This document shows, piece by piece, positions 39,093 to 49,649 of a stretch of DNA of 64,000 nt (within the stretch, counting starts at the first letter, position 1; every line of letters begins with the position of its first letter). Source of the DNA: Enterobacter cloacae (GTDB taxonomy: Bacteria > Pseudomonadota > Gammaproteobacteria > Enterobacterales > Enterobacteriaceae). The stretch covers positions 2,108,001 through 2,172,000 of the forward strand of contig AP022133.1 in NCBI GenBank assembly GCA_014169315.1. Reading direction: 5' to 3'. The notes below the pieces were generated by a model. That model was not told where the DNA came from. It saw nothing but the letters and a program-made list of their open reading frames with translations, and made no database searches. The position numbers and the translations under genes are program-made.

Positions 39093-41202
39093 AAATTCAG
39101 TCTGGCTCTCTCAAGGCACTGATTTGCTTGCAGAGGGGCTTTATCGTGTTTTGGATTTTGACAAAAAGGTTGATTTGTTAATTTTGTTTAAAATAAAATC
39201 AGAAAGAACGGGTAAGCCAATTCCTTTCTCATTTTCATTGTTTAAATATTATATTGAATCAAATAGCATAACTTGTAAAGATTATATATACCCTTCATAT
39301 ATGTTAGTAGATGAGAAAGAAATAACAGATGAAGACAGGGGAAGGCGAGATGAAAATTACAATATCATTAAAGATCTTGTAGATGACAGAATGTTTCTGT
39401 TCGACTATGCATTACATAAAAAGTCTCACCTTTTAATGGACTACTCCAGAAATAAAAAAATATCACAATATACTATCAGAACGCTTCTGGCGTTGTACTG
39501 GCGACATGGGCAGGATGTTTATGCATTACTACCCGCATTCTCGAACTGTGGTGCCGCTGGGAAAAGTAGAATCAAACATGAAATTAAACTTGGGAATTCC
39601 AAGAAAAACAGAGCATTACCTAATGAACGTTCACGTGTTTTCATTCTTAATGAAAGAGATATAAATAATATTAGAAAATCTCTCATTATGTATCATTATA
39701 AAGTTAACGGAGATACGATAAAGAAAACATTAGAGAGACATATTGATTTGTATTTTAGGGATGAAATTAAAACAGCGAACTTAGAAAATAGAGCTCCATA
39801 TGTTCCTTCTTTAAAACAATTTTCATACTGGAATAAAAAACTCTTCACTAAAGATTTCTCGATAAAGAAGAAGAACACGAAAAAAGAAATAGACCTCAAA
39901 ATGCGGGCGCTTTTAGGTAGTGCGGCTAATACAACTGTTTTACCGGGTGATGTTTTCGAAATAGACTCAACTGTCGCTGATGTACATCTTATTTCGAGTT
40001 TAAACAGACGAAAAGTCATTGGGCGCCCAACTATTTATACAGTGGTGGATCGCGCAACAAGAATGATTGTTGGCCTTCATGTTTCTTTATACCATGCTTC
40101 ATGGCGAGCTGCCCGACAAGCGTTAGCAAATTGCTTTATGCCAAAAAAAGAATATTGTAGATTATTTGGAATCTCTATTACTAATGATGATTGGCCTTGT
40201 TCTCATATTCCATTAACATTGATGTGTGACAACGGGGAGATGATTGGTCTTAAACCTCAGGAAAAGATGACCCCCCTGACAAAACTTGAGTTTGCGCCAG
40301 TCGGTAGAGGCGACAGAAAAAGCATTGTTGAACGCTGTTTCGGTATTCTAAATGATGAAGTTATTCATAGGCTTATTGGAACAACACGAAGGGGTAAGAT
40401 TGTTAAAGGAGAGCCAACACCGCAATCCAGGGCTTGTTTAACGATTCAGGAGGTCCCGTCTTTACTGATTCGGGAGATACTTGCACATAATCAGAGAACA
40501 TATGAAGAACTGGCTTATATCAATCCCTTACTGATTGAAAATGATCTCGTAATATCACCAAAAAATAGTTGGATGATAAGCTTAAAGCACGGGAGATTCA
40601 GCGCAAGAGCCGTTGGGGCCGACGAAGTGATCGCACGATTGTTGATCCCTGTGAACGCTAACATTACCGCCGGTGGGATTCAGTACAATAATCTTTTTTA
40701 TGAATGTGATCCAGACATTGCATCAGGTGCCAGAGTATTTGGAAGAACCACTTGTGAAGCAAGAATAGATGACAATTGCGTAGATTATATATATGTAAGA
40801 TTTGACAAAAATAGCATTTTCAAAAAGCATTACCTGCTTAAGAAAAGAGATATATTTAAAGGTAAAGCTCATCTTGATACAGATGTAATGGCTGATTGGG
40901 TAGATACTCAAAAAGAAATTAATTTATTTACTCTGAATTCACTCAGCAATATCAATAATAAAGATGATTTTAACAAGAAAGGTAACGAAAGATTAAATGA
41001 AATATACGAATCTCGACGGGTACATGGTAAAGATATTAAAAAGAACAGGAAAAATGAACTTGATTCATTAGGGCGAACTGATGTTGCTAATGGAAGACCT
41101 GAACCCCTACTTCCGTCATCCAGTAAGGTTCTGCTTTTGCCTGGCCGGGAGGAGAAACAAAGATGGTTAAAAGGTAAGAAGAAGACTGAGGACGCAGAAT
41201 AA
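39079..41202 (+). CDS. tnsB: Tn7-like DDE transposase TnsB
   Basis: TnsB recognises the transposon ends and joins 3' ends to the target. It has 707 residues (Tn7 TnsB 702). The catalytic triad of the Mu/retroviral integrase fold is Asp296 (FEIDSTVADV), Asp384 (LMCDNGEM) and Glu418 (KSIVERCFG), with the expected 33 residues between the second Asp and Glu. The N-terminal helix-turn-helix domains should bind the repeats at 38103-38168. The C-terminal tail is highly charged, as in TnsB where it contacts TnsC. It overlaps tnsA and tnsC, indicating one operon. Confidence 0.95.
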   Translation: MDIIRNSVWLSQGTDLLAEGLYRVLDFDKKVDLLILFKIKSERTGKPIPFSFSLFKYYIESNSITCKDYIYPSYMLVDEKEITDEDRGRRDENYNIIKDLVDDRMFLFDYALHKKSHLLMDYSRNKKISQYTIRTLLALYWRHGQDVYALLPAFSNCGAAGKSRIKHEIKLGNSKKNRALPNERSRVFILNERDINNIRKSLIMYHYKVNGDTIKKTLERHIDLYFRDEIKTANLENRAPYVPSLKQFSYWNKKLFTKDFSIKKKNTKKEIDLKMRALLGSAANTTVLPGDVFEIDSTVADVHLISSLNRRKVIGRPTIYTVVDRATRMIVGLHVSLYHASWRAARQALANCFMPKKEYCRLFGISITNDDWPCSHIPLTLMCDNGEMIGLKPQEKMTPLTKLEFAPVGRGDRKSIVERCFGILNDEVIHRLIGTTRRGKIVKGEPTPQSRACLTIQEVPSLLIREILAHNQRTYEELAYINPLLIENDLVISPKNSWMISLKHGRFSARAVGADEVIARLLIPVNANITAGGIQYNNLFYECDPDIASGARVFGRTTCEARIDDNCVDYIYVRFDKNSIFKKHYLLKKRDIFKGKAHLDTDVMADWVDTQKEINLFTLNSLSNINNKDDFNKKGNERLNEIYESRRVHGKDIKKNRKNELDSLGRTDVANGRPEPLLPSSSKVLLLPGREEKQRWLKGKKKTEDAE

Positions 41203-42650
41203 TGAACCTTATACGGAGCGTTTCAGCGATATATAAAGAACAGGAGTTACCTGAGTATCGTGGCAACCCCTTAATTGAAGCACTTCCTGAAGCGCTTACG
41301 GAAGATGAAGTACTTCTGGAAATGAGTTATTTTCCCGAAATTGACGAAAAAATCCGCTGGACTGCCCCGGCGAATGTTAGAGAGCAGTATGTCGAACGTA
41401 TAAAGAAATTCCGTTGCCCTCAAACCAATCTTATCCAGGCTTATAAAATGATTTTACGGGCACTTAGGGAAAGCTATGCAGCCCGTAATCCTTTAAAAAG
41501 CGGAACTATTCAATATCTTCATTACTATGGGACTGAGCGTCCTGATATTGAACCCGAAAGTGGATATTTTAAATCCCAGGCTGAAACCATTACGATAGTT
41601 GGAATGAGTGGTTCTGGAAAAACTACCATGATCGAGCAAGTCATGGATCATTTCCCTCAGATTATAGAACACAGCAGCTATAAAGGAGTTTTTCCCGGCT
41701 TCAGTAAGCAAATCGTATGGGTAAAGATTAATTGTCCATACAACTCAAGTGTGAGAGACCTTTGTGAAGAGATTTTACAAAAATTAGATGATGCAATTGG
41801 TATTGAACGAACTACACCAGAGATTAGAAATGGTGCTCTGGCTCGCCAGATTGCGCAAAGAATAAAATCATCATTTTTAGGTATCCTTGTTATTGATGAA
41901 ATGCAGAGGCTAAAATTTTCAAGAACTGGAGGTGAGAGTAAGTTGATTGATTTTTTACATGAAATTGTAGATTCGATGGGGGTATCTATGGTTTTTTGTG
42001 GAAATCATCCTTTTGACGAGACTCTGACAAAGAAAATGAGAATTGCCAGGCGGGCAGAGTCTGGTGGTTATATGAAAATTTCAAATGTCAGATACGACTC
42101 ACAAGACTGGCAATCGTTTATTCATTATTTATGGCCATTACAATGGACAAATGTTGAAACACCATTAAATGATGAGTTAAACGAAAAATTATTCATTTTA
42201 TCTAAAGGCAACATTGGATTGGCTCAGATGATTTATCGGGGGGCACAATTAAAGGTTATCGGTAGCGGTAATGAAATCATAACTGGTGCAGTCTTGTCGG
42301 CCTCTGTACCGGTACTCGTAAGCCATACGGAGGAATATAAGGATACTTTACTCCCGGGGGCAGCGACTGAAGACGAGGAAGCCAAATGGCTCTCTGCATC
42401 TAATGAAAGTGATGCTTCGGCTAAGTTCATGTCAGAGAAGCCCTTAAAAGCTTTGATCCCTGGAGATATAGACAGGCCACAGCACAAGGAATTCGTAAGA
42501 AAAATAGACGAGGTTATGCGCAATTTCGACGAGAAAATACTGTCTCTTGACCATGATCTTGTTATCACCAGAACAGCTGAAAAGAAAAATACCTACGATG
42601 CTCTTCAGCGTTGCGGGCTTATAAATACAGATCCACTTAATAAATTGTAA
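41202..42650 (+). CDS. tnsC: Tn7-like AAA+ regulator TnsC
   Basis: TnsC is an ATPase that forms rings or filaments on target DNA and bridges the target selector (TniQ/TnsD) to TnsAB. It has 482 residues. Walker A is GMSGSGKT (residues about 134-141) and Walker B LGILVIDEMQRLKFS, followed by a sensor I-type region MVFCGNHPF. It is somewhat shorter than Tn7 TnsC (555). The one-base overlap with tnsB implies coupled translation. Confidence 0.93.
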   Translation: MNLIRSVSAIYKEQELPEYRGNPLIEALPEALTEDEVLLEMSYFPEIDEKIRWTAPANVREQYVERIKKFRCPQTNLIQAYKMILRALRESYAARNPLKSGTIQYLHYYGTERPDIEPESGYFKSQAETITIVGMSGSGKTTMIEQVMDHFPQIIEHSSYKGVFPGFSKQIVWVKINCPYNSSVRDLCEEILQKLDDAIGIERTTPEIRNGALARQIAQRIKSSFLGILVIDEMQRLKFSRTGGESKLIDFLHEIVDSMGVSMVFCGNHPFDETLTKKMRIARRAESGGYMKISNVRYDSQDWQSFIHYLWPLQWTNVETPLNDELNEKLFILSKGNIGLAQMIYRGAQLKVIGSGNEIITGAVLSASVPVLVSHTEEYKDTLLPGAATEDEEAKWLSASNESDASAKFMSEKPLKALIPGDIDRPQHKEFVRKIDEVMRNFDEKILSLDHDLVITRTAEKKNTYDALQRCGLINTDPLNKL

Positions 42651-42691
42651 TGAGGTCATCAGTTCGTAACGGTCAAAGAGAGGTGGGGTAA

Positions 42692-44176
42692 ATGAGAATG
42701 TTGTCTGTTTTACCTGATGAATCCTTGTTCAGTCGGTTTTGTCGGACAGCTACCGTGTACGGTATGTCCCCATCTTCTCTGTTAACGATCATTTTCCACA
42801 AACCTGATATGAGCGTCCATCCAATTCTCAATTCAGGATTAAAGGCTATTTCTCTTCATACATCCGAAAGTGCAGACCAGCTCTGGCATGAACAGACTTT
42901 ACTCCCTCTGTTTGCCTGGGCACTACCAATCAGTCGTAATGAAATTATGGATTTCAACACGACCCCTGCCAGGCTTAATCGATTGTGCCGCCTTAGTAAT
43001 TTTTCACTAGGACAGCGGACACTATTGAAGTTTTGCCCGGTTTGCGCTCGTGAAGATACTTTTCATTATGGTGTTACTTATTGGCATCTGGCGCATCAAC
43101 TTCATGGGGTTACAACCTGCCATCGGCACCAGGTAGTGCTTGAAAGCATCAATGTCCCTTCTGCACCGCACATACGTATTGGACTGATGCCTCCTGTTTC
43201 GTATACAGAACAACTCAGCAATGAGACAGACTTCGATTTTGCTAAATTTTGTTATGAGTCCATAAATATAATCAGAAGAAAAGAAATTTGTCACCCAAAT
43301 TACATGGATGTACTTAAAAAGTTAAATTTATTATCATTGGACGGGAATCTGAAGAAAAATGTATTTTACGCACATGTTTATGCTAAGTGCCAGTTATTTG
43401 GGGAGGGTTCATCGGAGCTTCTACCGACATCCCTTACTGATTATCACTACTGGGAGCCTATACTCAAAGATAAATGTTGTCAGCATCCCACAAAACACCT
43501 TTTGCTTTGTTATTGTCTGTTAAATACTTGCTGGCCAACGTATGCAGGAAGTCGTCCTAATAAAAAGAAAGAAATCTTTAAAAGTCATAAGGAATACAGC
43601 TTTCATATGGCTGAAAATAATACTAGTGTTAGCAACCTTGGGAGAGAATTTAATCGCAGCAGATGTTACATTAAAACACTTATTTATAAAAAATACCTGA
43701 GGGCGTTTAAGCGAAACACAAAAATTAATATATTCACTGAATTGCTTATCAAGTCTATGGCTGTAAGGGGGTTTAGTCTGGCATCCATAGCTGAGAAAAA
43801 CTCATTATCGGAAGGAACTGTATCCTCTGTAATTTCATCTTGTTACGGTTTATGCTCATGGCGTAAAAAATGTAAAAAAGATTCTTTAAGACGGCGTCAT
43901 AAGCAGAAAATATTAAGATTTATACATAATCAATCCATTTCTGTAACGCGAAAGTTAGTCAAGGAAAGTTGTTATGCTAGTTTCTTTTGGCTAAATAAAC
44001 ATGAAAATGGCTGGCTTAATTCCTGTCTTCCTAAAGCAGTACGATGTTATAGAAATAAAAGAGTAGACTGGAGCGAGAGAGATATAATCTCATCATCATT
44101 AATAAATGTTGTTTTATCTCAGGGGCAATACCCGATGTCACTTACAAGCCTGGATGCTTTACTGGGGGGGGCATAA
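42692..44176 (+). CDS. tnsD: TniQ/TnsD-family target-selection protein
   Basis: This 494-residue protein of TnsD size begins with the TniQ domain (MLSVLPDESLFSRFCRTATVYG). The TniQ zinc finger is plain: Cys115-x2-Cys118, Trp131, Cys143-x2-His146 (FCPVCARED...WHLAHQLHGVTTCHRH). The C-terminal half is basic and probably contains helix-turn-helix DNA-binding units that choose the target site. It has a good ribosome site (GAGGTGGGG) 41 nt after tnsC. Which DNA it recognises is unknown. Given the insertion at mgtB, a target there is possible, but TnsD proteins usually direct insertion outside genes. Confidence 0.88.
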   Translation: MRMLSVLPDESLFSRFCRTATVYGMSPSSLLTIIFHKPDMSVHPILNSGLKAISLHTSESADQLWHEQTLLPLFAWALPISRNEIMDFNTTPARLNRLCRLSNFSLGQRTLLKFCPVCAREDTFHYGVTYWHLAHQLHGVTTCHRHQVVLESINVPSAPHIRIGLMPPVSYTEQLSNETDFDFAKFCYESINIIRRKEICHPNYMDVLKKLNLLSLDGNLKKNVFYAHVYAKCQLFGEGSSELLPTSLTDYHYWEPILKDKCCQHPTKHLLLCYCLLNTCWPTYAGSRPNKKKEIFKSHKEYSFHMAENNTSVSNLGREFNRSRCYIKTLIYKKYLRAFKRNTKINIFTELLIKSMAVRGFSLASIAEKNSLSEGTVSSVISSCYGLCSWRKKCKKDSLRRRHKQKILRFIHNQSISVTRKLVKESCYASFFWLNKHENGWLNSCLPKAVRCYRNKRVDWSERDIISSSLINVVLSQGQYPMSLTSLDALLGGA

Positions 44177-44260
44177 CTGGCTTTTGAAATACAGAGATAA
44201 ACTACCAATGACAATGACACTTCTCAGGAAAAAGAATCTAATTAAATAAGAGGGAGTGAT

Positions 44261-45187
44261 ATGGTTTACGAAAATGAATTGTGGCACAGTTTTCTTCTGC
44301 GTTCACAGATAATGTATAACTTATCCAATTGCAGGAACATAATATCTAAGCATGGTGAACTAAGGTACGATGCCTTTCCTCGGCTCGAACTGATTGATAT
44401 GTACAAATTGCATAGTTTGCAGGATATATATGACATTCTTGCCACAAGAAATGGTTATATACTAACTTCCAATATAGTGTCGTTATCTTCTGGTGTTTAC
44501 GGGTATTTCAACGCTGTTGAAGATGCCTGTCGAAATAATTTACACATAACTAATTCATATCCATTGGTAAACATCTCAAAGATTCATTACTGCCATAAAT
44601 GTATTATTGAAGATATACACTCTAAAGGCATTGGTTATCTTCGTCATAGATGGTTGTTTGAATCTAAATGTGCAGCTCATAGTACCTGTTTATATGAGGT
44701 TTGTTTTGACAACTATTTGGATGCAGTGAAAGGACTTAGTGACTTAATTATAAGTGGAATAAATCCTCATGGTTATTGTTCCCTTGTGGTTGACATTTCA
44801 AATCCTTTCAAAACTCCAGTGTATTTATTGCCATGTGCCAGGGATAAAATTTTAAAATGGATTTCTGACAATAAAAATGAGCTGGTTTACTTTCTCTTTG
44901 ACCTCTTTAAAAGTAAATCGCATTCTAGTTTATTAAAGGTTATTGAAGTCAGGATAATGCATAGTAGTTATATTTCTGCGGTGTTCAGGATATTGAGTGA
45001 GGTTAATTTTTGTAATTTCAACTCATTTATTACCGATTTATTCGAGGACGTAAGTTATGCCTCTGTTGGACTTGATGATTATTCTGTTAATGTGGATTTT
45101 CTCAGGCTAAAAGCCGCAGATTGCAAATTTTGCCGGTTCAATGGTAAAAATTTTTGCTCACTTTTTAATGTAAAGCTTCTTCGCTAA
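44261..45187 (+). CDS. Second, divergent TniQ-type protein
   Basis: The 308-residue protein starts with a TniQ-like ELWHSFLLRSQIMYNLSN (compare ESLxSWxxR). It has a complete TniQ zinc-finger pattern: Cys111-x2-Cys114, Trp131, Cys137-x2-His140 (YCHKCIIED...WLFESKCAAHSTCL). A second cysteine group (CKFCRFNGKNFC) lies near the C-terminus. It occupies the place of tnsE in Tn7 but is unlike TnsE as I know it. AGGGAG precedes the ATG. It could be an alternative target selector or a partner/antagonist of the first TniQ. The DNA is very AT-rich. Confidence 0.7.
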   Translation: MVYENELWHSFLLRSQIMYNLSNCRNIISKHGELRYDAFPRLELIDMYKLHSLQDIYDILATRNGYILTSNIVSLSSGVYGYFNAVEDACRNNLHITNSYPLVNISKIHYCHKCIIEDIHSKGIGYLRHRWLFESKCAAHSTCLYEVCFDNYLDAVKGLSDLIISGINPHGYCSLVVDISNPFKTPVYLLPCARDKILKWISDNKNELVYFLFDLFKSKSHSSLLKVIEVRIMHSSYISAVFRILSEVNFCNFNSFITDLFEDVSYASVGLDDYSVNVDFLRLKAADCKFCRFNGKNFCSLFNVKLLR

Positions 45188-45549
45188 TTTTTACTTCATT
45201 TATAAACTACTAAGAAAGCTAATAAGATAGGGTTATATATTTTGATTAGGGCGGGAATAAATTATCACTTCCCGAGTATCCCTGGGGGTTACCACCTGAG
45301 TATGATGCCGGTTAGCAACAACGTCTAAAAGACCTACGATCACGATAAATGTCACTGGGTCACTCTCAAGCAAAGTGGTCAGGGGTGCTAGATACCAGTA
45401 CTGCTTACTCAACACGGCCTTGTTTTTGAAAGATGCCGAATCTTGGCAAGAGGCGTATTACAGCCTATAGTCTGTTAATGAGTATTACAGCTTATCTGCT
45501 GTAAATCCATTCGTTGTGCTTGTTAACCCGTCGATACGGAAGATCACTT
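45188..45549. other. Intergenic region between the second TniQ gene and the hipB-like gene
   Basis: These 362 bp contain no convincing gene. The part near 45460-45520 has a loose direct repeat (TATTACAGCCTATAGTCTGTTAATG / TATTACAGCTTATCTGCTGTAAA type) that could be the operator of the hipB-like antitoxin, since such antitoxins autoregulate through repeated sites. Binding is not shown by sequence alone. Confidence 0.45.
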
Positions 45550-45614
45550 ATGAACACTCAATACGCTTTGAAGACCTTGAAGGGGTCGTCTCAGAAAACG
45601 GAAAATAAAGCACG

Positions 45615-48581
45615 CTAAGCCGGTTGCAGCGGCCGTAGCGGCCTGAACTTGCCCGCGCCGATCTTGGCGCTGCTGCGCCAGAGGTAATCGCCGGTCAGGT
45701 TGATGTGCTCCCAGCCGAGCGGCGACAGGTACTGCAACAGGCCGTCATCGACGGCTTGACCGTGGCCACGCAAGGCGTTCGCGGCCCGCTCCAGATAGAC
45801 CGTGTTCCATAGCACGATGGCCGCCGTCACCAGGTTGAGGCCGCTGGCCCGGTAGCGCTGCTGCTCGAAGCTGCGGTCGCGGATTTCCCCCAGGCGGTTG
45901 AAGAACACGGCGCGGGCCAGCGCGTTGCGCGCCTCGCCTTTGTTCAGCCCGGCATGCACGCGGCGGCGCAGCTCGACGCTTTGCAGCCAGTCCAGGATGA
46001 ACAGTGTGCGCTCGATGCGTCCCAGCTCACGCAGGGCGACGGCCAGGCCGTTCTGGCGCGGGTAGCTGCCAAGCTTCCTGAGCATCAGCGAGGCCGTCGC
46101 CGTGCCCTGCTTGATCGAGGTGGCCATCCGCAGGATTTCATCCCAATGGGCGCGGACGTGCTTGATGTTGAGCGTGCCGCCGATCATCGGTTTCAACGCC
46201 TCGTAGGTGGCATCGCCCTTCGGGATGTAGAGCTTGGTGTCGCCCAGGTCACGAATGCGCGGGGCGAAGCGGAAGCCCAGCAGGTGCATCAACGCGAAGA
46301 CGTGGTCCGTGAACCCTGCCGTGTCGGTGTAGTGCTCCTCGATCCGCAGGTCGGATTCGTGATACAGCAGGCCGTCGAGCACGTAGGTCGAGTCGCGCAC
46401 GCCGACGTTCACGACCTTGGTGTGGAACGGCGCGTACTGGTCGGAGATATGGGTGTAGAACGTCCGCCCTGGGCTGCTGCCGTATTTCGGATTGATGTGG
46501 CCGGTGCTCTCGGCCTTGCTGCCGGTGCGGAAGTTCTGGCCGTCCGACGATGACGTGGTGCCGTCGCCCCAATGCTCGGCGAAGGGATGTCGGAACTGCG
46601 CGTTGACCAGCTCGGCCAGTGCCGCCCCGTAGGTTTCGTCGCGGATGTGCCAGGCTTGCAGCCAGGCCAGCTTGGCGTAGGTCGTGCCGGGGCACGATTC
46701 CGCCATCTTGGTCAGGCCCAGGTTGATCGCGTCGGCGAGGATCGTGGTCAGCAACAGGTTTTTGTCCTTGGCCAGGTCGCCTGACTTCAGGTGGGCGAAG
46801 TGCCGGGTGAAGCCCGTCCATTCGTCTACCTCCAGCAGCAATTCGGTGATCTTGACGTGCGGTAGGATCATCGCCGTCTGGTCGATCAGGGCCTGTGCGG
46901 TATCGGGCACCGCCGCATCGAGCGGCGTGATCTTCAGGCCCGACTCCGTGATGATGGCGTCCGGCAGCTCGTTGGCCAGCGCCATGCGGTTGACGGTGGC
47001 GAGCTGCGTTTCCAGCAGCGTCAGCCGGTCATGCAGGTACTGGTCGCAATCGGTGGCCACGGCCAGCGGCAATTCGCTGGCCTGCTTGAGGCTGGCGAAT
47101 TTCGCGGGCGGCACCAGGTAGTCCTCGAAGTCCTTGAACTGGCGCGAGCCTTGCACCCAGATGTCGCCGGAGCGCAGCGCGTTCTTCAGCTCCGACAGCG
47201 CGCACAGTTCGTAGTAGCGCCGGTCGATGCCGGTGTCGGTCATCACCAGCTTCTGCCAGCGCGGCTTGATGAACTCGGTCGGCGCGTCGGTGGGCACCTT
47301 GCGGGCGTTGTCGCTGTTCATGCTGCGCAGCACCTCGATGGCGTCGAGTACGTCCTTGGCGGCGGGCGCGGCCCGCAACTTGAGCACGTCGAGAAATTCC
47401 GGCGCGTAGCGGCGCAGCGTGGCGTAGCTCTCGCCGATGCGGTGCAGGAAATCGAAGTCCTCGGGTTGCGCGAGCCGCTGCGCTTCGGTGACGCTCTCGG
47501 CGAAAGCATCCCAGGACATGACGGCCTCGATGGCGGCGAACGGATCGCGGCCCGCTTGCTTGGCCTCGATCAGCGCCTGGCCGATGCGCCCGAACAGCCG
47601 CACCTTGGCATTGATCGCCTTGCCGGATGCCTGGAACTGCTGCTGATGCTTGTTCTTGGCGGCATTGAACAGCTTGCCCAGGATGCGGTCATGCAGGTCG
47701 ATGATTTCGTCGGTGACGGTGGCCATGCCCTCGATGGCGAGCGCCACCAGGGTCGCGTAACGCCGCTGCGGCTCGAACTTCGCCAGGTCGGCGGGCGTCA
47801 TCTGGCCGCCCTCGCGGGCGATCTTGAGCAGCCGGTTCTGGTGAACCAGCCGCTCGATGCCGGAGGGCAGGTCGAGCGCCTGCCACGCCTTGAGGCGTTC
47901 GATGTGTTCCAGCATGTGCCGCGAGTTCGGTTTGACCGGGGATTGCCGCAGCCAGGCCAGCCACGTCGTCTTGCCGTTGTCGCGGCGCTTGAGCAGATCG
48001 TCGAGGCGACGGCGATGCACGTCCGTCAGCGGCTCAGCCAAGGCGTCGTAGAGACGCCGGTTGGCGCGGGTAATCGCTTCGGCGCTCGCCCGCTCGACGG
48101 CGTTGAGGGCGGGCACAATGACCGACTGCCGCCGCAGGTGCTCGATCAAGGCTCTGGCCAGCACGATGCCCTTGTCGGTTTGCATGGCCAGCTCGGTCAG
48201 CAACTGGACAGCCTGCCGGTAGTGGCCAATCGTGAACGGCTGGAAGCCGAACACCGTTTGCAGCTCGACCAGGTGCTCGCGTCGGGTCTGCTCACGCTGC
48301 CCGTACTCGTCCCAGCTTTCGATGCCGACCTTGAGCTGGTTGGCGACCAGTCTCAGCAATGGCGGGAACGGTGGCTCATCAGCGCCAAGGATGACGCCGG
48401 GAAAGCGCAGGTAGCAGAGCTGCACCGCGAAGCCCAGCCGATTGGCCGGGCCGCGCCGCTGCCGGATGATGGAGAGGTCGCTTTCGCTGAACGTGTAGTG
48501 ACGGATCAACTCATCCTTGGTGTCCGGCAACGCCAGCAGGCTTTCGCGCTCGGCGGCGGAGAGGATCGAACGGCGGGGCAT
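45615..48581 (-). CDS. tnpA: Tn3-family transposase (Tn21 subgroup)
   Basis: This is a 988-residue replicative transposase that forms cointegrates. It is highly similar to Tn21 TnpA from [20 protein letters not shown] onward. The catalytic C-terminal half includes [49 protein letters not shown] and the Glu region [19 protein letters not shown]. The stop codon lies inside the left inverted repeat. AAGGAAACCGC precedes the ATG. Full length, so it is likely active. Confidence 0.96.
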   Translation of the reverse strand: MPRRSILSAAERESLLALPDTKDELIRHYTFSESDLSIIRQRRGPANRLGFAVQLCYLRFPGVILGADEPPFPPLLRLVANQLKVGIESWDEYGQREQTRREHLVELQTVFGFQPFTIGHYRQAVQLLTELAMQTDKGIVLARALIEHLRRQSVIVPALNAVERASAEAITRANRRLYDALAEPLTDVHRRRLDDLLKRRDNGKTTWLAWLRQSPVKPNSRHMLEHIERLKAWQALDLPSGIERLVHQNRLLKIAREGGQMTPADLAKFEPQRRYATLVALAIEGMATVTDEIIDLHDRILGKLFNAAKNKHQQQFQASGKAINAKVRLFGRIGQALIEAKQAGRDPFAAIEAVMSWDAFAESVTEAQRLAQPEDFDFLHRIGESYATLRRYAPEFLDVLKLRAAPAAKDVLDAIEVLRSMNSDNARKVPTDAPTEFIKPRWQKLVMTDTGIDRRYYELCALSELKNALRSGDIWVQGSRQFKDFEDYLVPPAKFASLKQASELPLAVATDCDQYLHDRLTLLETQLATVNRMALANELPDAIITESGLKITPLDAAVPDTAQALIDQTAMILPHVKITELLLEVDEWTGFTRHFAHLKSGDLAKDKNLLLTTILADAINLGLTKMAESCPGTTYAKLAWLQAWHIRDETYGAALAELVNAQFRHPFAEHWGDGTTSSSDGQNFRTGSKAESTGHINPKYGSSPGRTFYTHISDQYAPFHTKVVNVGVRDSTYVLDGLLYHESDLRIEEHYTDTAGFTDHVFALMHLLGFRFAPRIRDLGDTKLYIPKGDATYEALKPMIGGTLNIKHVRAHWDEILRMATSIKQGTATASLMLRKLGSYPRQNGLAVALRELGRIERTLFILDWLQSVELRRRVHAGLNKGEARNALARAVFFNRLGEIRDRSFEQQRYRASGLNLVTAAIVLWNTVYLERAANALRGHGQAVDDGLLQYLSPLGWEHINLTGDYLWRSSAKIGAGKFRPLRPLQPA

Positions 48582-48739
48582 GCGGTTTCCTTCTTCTTGA
48601 AAACGTAGGTTTGTGACAAGCCCGCCAAGGCAACCGGCGCGGCACGGGAATCAAGGCATTGCGATTCTCGAAAATAGTTCTTGAAATTCTATTCTTGATT
48701 GCATATCATCTCAACGAGTTTCGATAAGAAAGGATGCCC

Positions 48740-49030
48740 ATGCGACCGTCTGTTGTGCTTGACATGAAGCGAAGCGCAGTGCGTGAAGCGGTAGGCCGCT
48801 TTCGCGCCGCGAACCCGCGCGTCTTCGGCTCGGTGCTGCATGGCACCGACCGGGATGGCAGCGACCTCGACCTGTTGGTCGATGCGCTGCCCGGTGCCAC
48901 GTTGTTGGACTTGGGCGATTTGGAAGAAGAACTGAAATCGCTGCTCGGCGTTGACGTCGATCTGCTGACTCCCGGCGACCTGCCGCCGAAGTTCCGGGCC
49001 AAGGTGCTCGCGGAGGCGCAACCGATATGA
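48740..49030 (+). CDS. mntA: MntA-type minimal nucleotidyltransferase antitoxin
   Basis: This 96-residue protein has the nucleotidyltransferase core FGSVLHGTDRDGSDLDLLVD (GSx10DxD pattern) that characterises MntA, the antitoxin that AMPylates and inactivates HepT. An AAAGG 6 nt before the ATG at 48740 favours this start over the ATG at 48734. The gene overlaps hepT by 4 nt. It lies divergent from tnpA inside the transposon, so it may help keep the element by post-segregational killing. Confidence 0.88.
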   Translation: MRPSVVLDMKRSAVREAVGRFRAANPRVFGSVLHGTDRDGSDLDLLVDALPGATLLDLGDLEEELKSLLGVDVDLLTPGDLPPKFRAKVLAEAQPI

Positions 49031-49413
49031 GCGAGAACCGCCTGCCCGATTACCTCGACCACATTCAGCAGGCCGCAACCGATGCGCGCAGCTTCGTGGA
49101 AGGGATGGCCAAGGACGACTTCTTGGCCGACAAGCGCACCCAGCAGGCCGTCATCATGAGCCTGATCGTCATCGGCGAGGCGGCCACAAAGGTGATGGAT
49201 GGCTACGTCGAGTTCACCCAGGCGCATGCCGACGTGCCGTGGCGCAGCATGCGCAATATGCGTAATCGCATGGCTCACGGCTATTTCGACATCAACCTCG
49301 ATGTGGTGTGGGAGACGGTACAGGAATGGCTGCCGGCGTTGCTCCAGCAATTGCCCGCCGTGCGTCAGGATGCCGACGATGAAGACCGTAACGACAAAGG
49401 CATGGAGCCATGA
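49027..49413 (+). CDS. hepT: HepT-type HEPN toxin
   Basis: This 128-residue HEPN-domain protein carries the RNase motif Rx4-6H followed by Tyr (RNMRNRMAHGYFDI, residues about 75-88), typical of HepT ribonuclease toxins. It overlaps mntA by 4 nt, the usual order of this type VII toxin-antitoxin module (antitoxin first). Catalytic residues are intact, so it is likely functional when not AMPylated. Confidence 0.88.
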   Translation: MSENRLPDYLDHIQQAATDARSFVEGMAKDDFLADKRTQQAVIMSLIVIGEAATKVMDGYVEFTQAHADVPWRSMRNMRNRMAHGYFDINLDVVWETVQEWLPALLQQLPAVRQDADDEDRNDKGMEP

Positions 49414-49602
49414 CCAATCAAGCCGCCGATGTTCGGCCCCTCTGGCGTGTTCGATCCCGCGACCTATGAGCCGCGCTCGGGCAAGACCTTCTGGATGGCC
49501 GCAACGGACGTGAGTTCGCTGGTGGGCAAGGAGGCAGCAGCCGACACGCTCATCGGCAACTGCACGACCGCACGACCAGCCTCCCGTTCAAATTCGAGTT
49601 AG
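49410..49602 (+). pseudogene. Degenerate coding remnant after hepT
   Basis: An ATG at 49410 overlaps the hepT stop (MTNQAADVRPL...) but the frame soon stops. A second frame reads VFDPATYEPRSGKTFWMAAT and continues through GKEAAADTLIGN before stopping. Together these look like one frameshifted gene remnant. I do not recognise the family. Confidence 0.4.
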
Positions 49603-49649
49603 AACTCATATCCAGCCTGTCTGTGGGCACTGTGAAAGAGGAATCTCCG

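Noticed and set aside
47031..48608. 525-codon open frame antisense to tnpA
   Set aside because: Long antisense frames are common in high-GC genes; TnpA on the other strand is clearly the real protein.
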